From NCBI GenBank assembly GCA_963708205.1, contig OY970196.1, positions 744,001 to 808,000 of the forward strand: DNA of 64,000 nt. The letters run 5' to 3'. Made by a program: the position numbers and the translations under genes. The notes under the pieces were generated by a model that was not told the DNA's origin, did no database searches, and saw only the letters and a list, made by a program, of their open reading frames with translations. This document shows positions 62,906-64,000 of the stretch, one piece after another. The first letter of the stretch is position 1, and each line of letters begins with the position of its first letter. Source of the DNA: CAVYTF01 sp963708205. Its GTDB lineage: Bacteria; Bacteroidota; Bacteroidia; Chitinophagales; Chitinophagaceae.

Positions 62906-62963
62906 TATACCAGCTACAGCGAGCATGGCATCATCGTTGCGTGATAATCCTTTCATCGTTTGC
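62906..62963 (+). repeat. Dispersed intergenic repeat, copy C
   Basis: TATACCAGCTACAGCGAGCA, CATGGCATCATCGTTGCG and AATCCTTTCATCGTTTGC are in the same order as copies A and B. It lies between the convergent TonB receptor and RNA methyltransferase genes. Confidence 0.8.
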
Positions 62964-63014
62964 AACTATTAAACAGTAGGTTTTATTCCAAAAATACTCT
63001 ACAATCTTTGAAGT

Positions 63015-63734
63015 CTATACCAGATGCGAAAGTATAATACCTGCAGCCACAGCGGCATTCAGCGATTCCGCATCACTTTTTCTTTCAATAGTTATTGCCT
63101 GATCAATGAAGGACAAAATATTTTTTCGAATACCATTTCCTTCATTTCCAATAACAATAATTCCTTCTTTTATTTTACCAACATCCTTAATATTTTTTCC
63201 ATCAAGCGAAGCGCCATAAATATTTACTTTTTTTATTTTTAAAATATTTTCTAACGCACAATAATGAACATTAACTTTTGCAATGCTTCCCATAGTTGCC
63301 TGCACAACTTTTGAATTATATAAATCTGCAGTGTCTTCGCTTGCAATAATTGTATCAATCCCAAACCAATGTGCAGTGCGAATAATAGTGCCTAAATTTC
63401 CCGGATCCTGAATACCATCTAACGCAATCGTAATTTTATTTTTCGACTCTGGAATTGGTTGATCTTCTTTTTGCTCAACCAAAGCAATTACCTGATTTGG
63501 TGTTTGCAAATTGCTTAAAACCTTCAATTCCTGTTCACTTACTTCTTGTGCAAATTCAATATTGGCATTGGTTTCAAGCCATTCAGCCAAAGCATATATT
63601 TTTTGTATTTTAAAATTGCTTCGAAATAATTCAGCCGTTATTTTGGGTCCTTCAGCGATAAACAACTTTTGTTTGTTCCTGTTTTTTTTGTGGCTTAAAC
63701 TTTGGATATATTTGACCTCATTCTTATTGACCAT
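63015..63734 (-). CDS. TrmH/SpoU-family RNA 2'-O-methyltransferase
   Basis: Methylates ribose 2'-OH in rRNA or tRNA. The 239-residue protein has an N-terminal substrate-binding domain (VKYIQSLSHKKNRNKQKLFI). The SPOUT catalytic fold has the three SpoU motifs: DGIQDPGNLGTIIRTAHWFG, IIVIGNEGNGIRKNI and ITIERKSDAESLNAAVAAGI. RlmB is one possibility, but the target cannot be decided. Divergent from the lipoprotein gene at the right edge, with start codons only 3 bp apart. Confidence 0.92.
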   Translation of the reverse strand: MVNKNEVKYIQSLSHKKNRNKQKLFIAEGPKITAELFRSNFKIQKIYALAEWLETNANIEFAQEVSEQELKVLSNLQTPNQVIALVEQKEDQPIPESKNKITIALDGIQDPGNLGTIIRTAHWFGIDTIIASEDTADLYNSKVVQATMGSIAKVNVHYCALENILKIKKVNIYGASLDGKNIKDVGKIKEGIIVIGNEGNGIRKNILSFIDQAITIERKSDAESLNAAVAAGIILSHLV

Positions 63735-63737
63735 CGC

Positions 63738-64000
63738 ATGAAATGTTTGCTTAAGATTGTTATTGTTTTTATTCCTTTTATTTCATTGATTATTTTTTTT
63801 TCTTCCTGCTCTGTAGAAAAAAGAACAGCTGTAAAAAGTCCTCCGCCCGATACAGCTTTTGTTTTCAACAATAAAATTATACTGCAAGGTAAATTATCAA
63901 AAGACGAAAAAAATAAATTCAATACCAATCTTCCAACTTATTGGGATGATAGTGCTTTAGCACGCAAACAACAAAAATTTGGAATCAGGTATGTTATAAA
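63738..64000 (+). CDS. N-terminal part of a lipoprotein, possibly BamA/TamA-family (TamL-like)
   Basis: An open frame from ATG 63738 runs to the window end (about 87 residues). The signal KIVIVFIPFISLIIFFSSC has a lipobox Cys at about residue 25. The mature sequence includes KRTAVKSPPPDTAFVFNNKI, ILQGKLSKDEKNKFNTNL and PTYWDDSALARKQQKFGIRY. The layout, a lipoprotein Cys then a short POTRA-like segment, fits the TamL-like proteins of Bacteroidota, but too little is visible for certainty. Confidence 0.6.
   Translation, partial: MKCLLKIVIVFIPFISLIIFFSSCSVEKRTAVKSPPPDTAFVFNNKIILQGKLSKDEKNKFNTNLPTYWDDSALARKQQKFGIRYVI

Noticed and set aside
63005..63020. Fourth copy of the dispersed repeat
   Set aside because: TATACCAGATGCG matches only the first few bases and overlaps the end of the RNA methyltransferase gene.
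1..64000. tRNA, rRNA, insertion sequences, prophage or integrase genes
   Set aside because: I looked through the intergenic regions and translated frames and saw no cloverleaf with CCA-type ends, rRNA motif, transposase or recombinase.

Overview
The window looks like the chromosome of a Bacteroidota bacterium, most likely of the Chitinophagales/Chitinophagaceae type. It is AT-rich. Start codons mostly lack Shine-Dalgarno sequences, and several genes are preceded by TAnnTTTG boxes of the Bacteroidota sigma factor. It carries a fused secDF, a type IX secretion (T9SS) plug-like protein, two T9SS cargo proteins with C-terminal sorting domains, a Bacteroidota-type CcmC/CcmD pair and an OMP_b-brl_3-type TonB-dependent receptor. 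Assignments come from reading translated sequence and motifs; no database search was possible.

Layout. 1-3.4 kb: end of aroA, then aroC, a DhnA-type class I aldolase and a small membrane protein. 3.4-6.8 kb: secDF. 7.1-12.7 kb: a czcCBA-type metal efflux operon. 12.8-14.2 kb: a Trp-rich YXWGXW-type secreted protein. 14.3-18 kb: an A-type Fe-S carrier, waaA, a hypothetical protein, tdk and ccmB. 18-22.5 kb: a palindromic 21-bp repeat array, a His-rich membrane protein, a cyanophycinase coupled to a pyruvoyl (PSD-family) decarboxylase, and two membrane proteins; this block separates ccmB from ccmC. 22.5-25 kb: ccmC, ccmD-like and gdhA. 25-31.6 kb (minus strand): LolC/E-type permease, response regulator, transaldolase, SRP RNA, T9SS plug protein, hpt, glucosaminidase and O-methyltransferase. 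31.7-37 kb: L31, serA, a HEAT-like protein, aspartate kinase and a DnaQ/GIY-YIG nuclease. 37-48 kb: a lipoprotein, two T9SS cargo proteins, tpiA with a GlmU-like protein, a serine hydrolase and nnr. 48-53 kb: icd, lipB, a PLP enzyme and a nucleotidyltransferase. 53-57 kb: cyanophycin synthetase divergent from a second cyanophycinase. 57-64 kb: SGNH hydrolase, Hsp20, bacilliredoxin, lgt, TonB receptor, an RNA methyltransferase and the start of an outer-membrane lipoprotein.

Working together. CphA plus two CphB paralogues imply that the cell makes and degrades cyanophycin, an Asp/Arg nitrogen reserve. One CphB sits 3 bp from a PSD-family enzyme whose domain layout (PSDC + PSD) resembles amino-acid decarboxylases such as PsiD, so that operon may process amino acids rather than lipids. 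CcmB/C/D supply part of a cytochrome c maturation system. The T9SS plug protein and two sorting-domain proteins belong to the same export route.

The least explained material is non-coding. Three intergenic regions contain tandem repeats with the same 21-bp period but different sequence, at about 18.0, 35.5 and 39.4 kb. A separate dispersed repeat of about 55-60 bp occurs three times, at 35.3, 50.4 and 62.9 kb. An SRP RNA gene lies on the minus strand at 27.9 kb, and a hairpin leader precedes rpmE2. No rRNA, tRNA, CRISPR array, transposase or phage gene was recognised.
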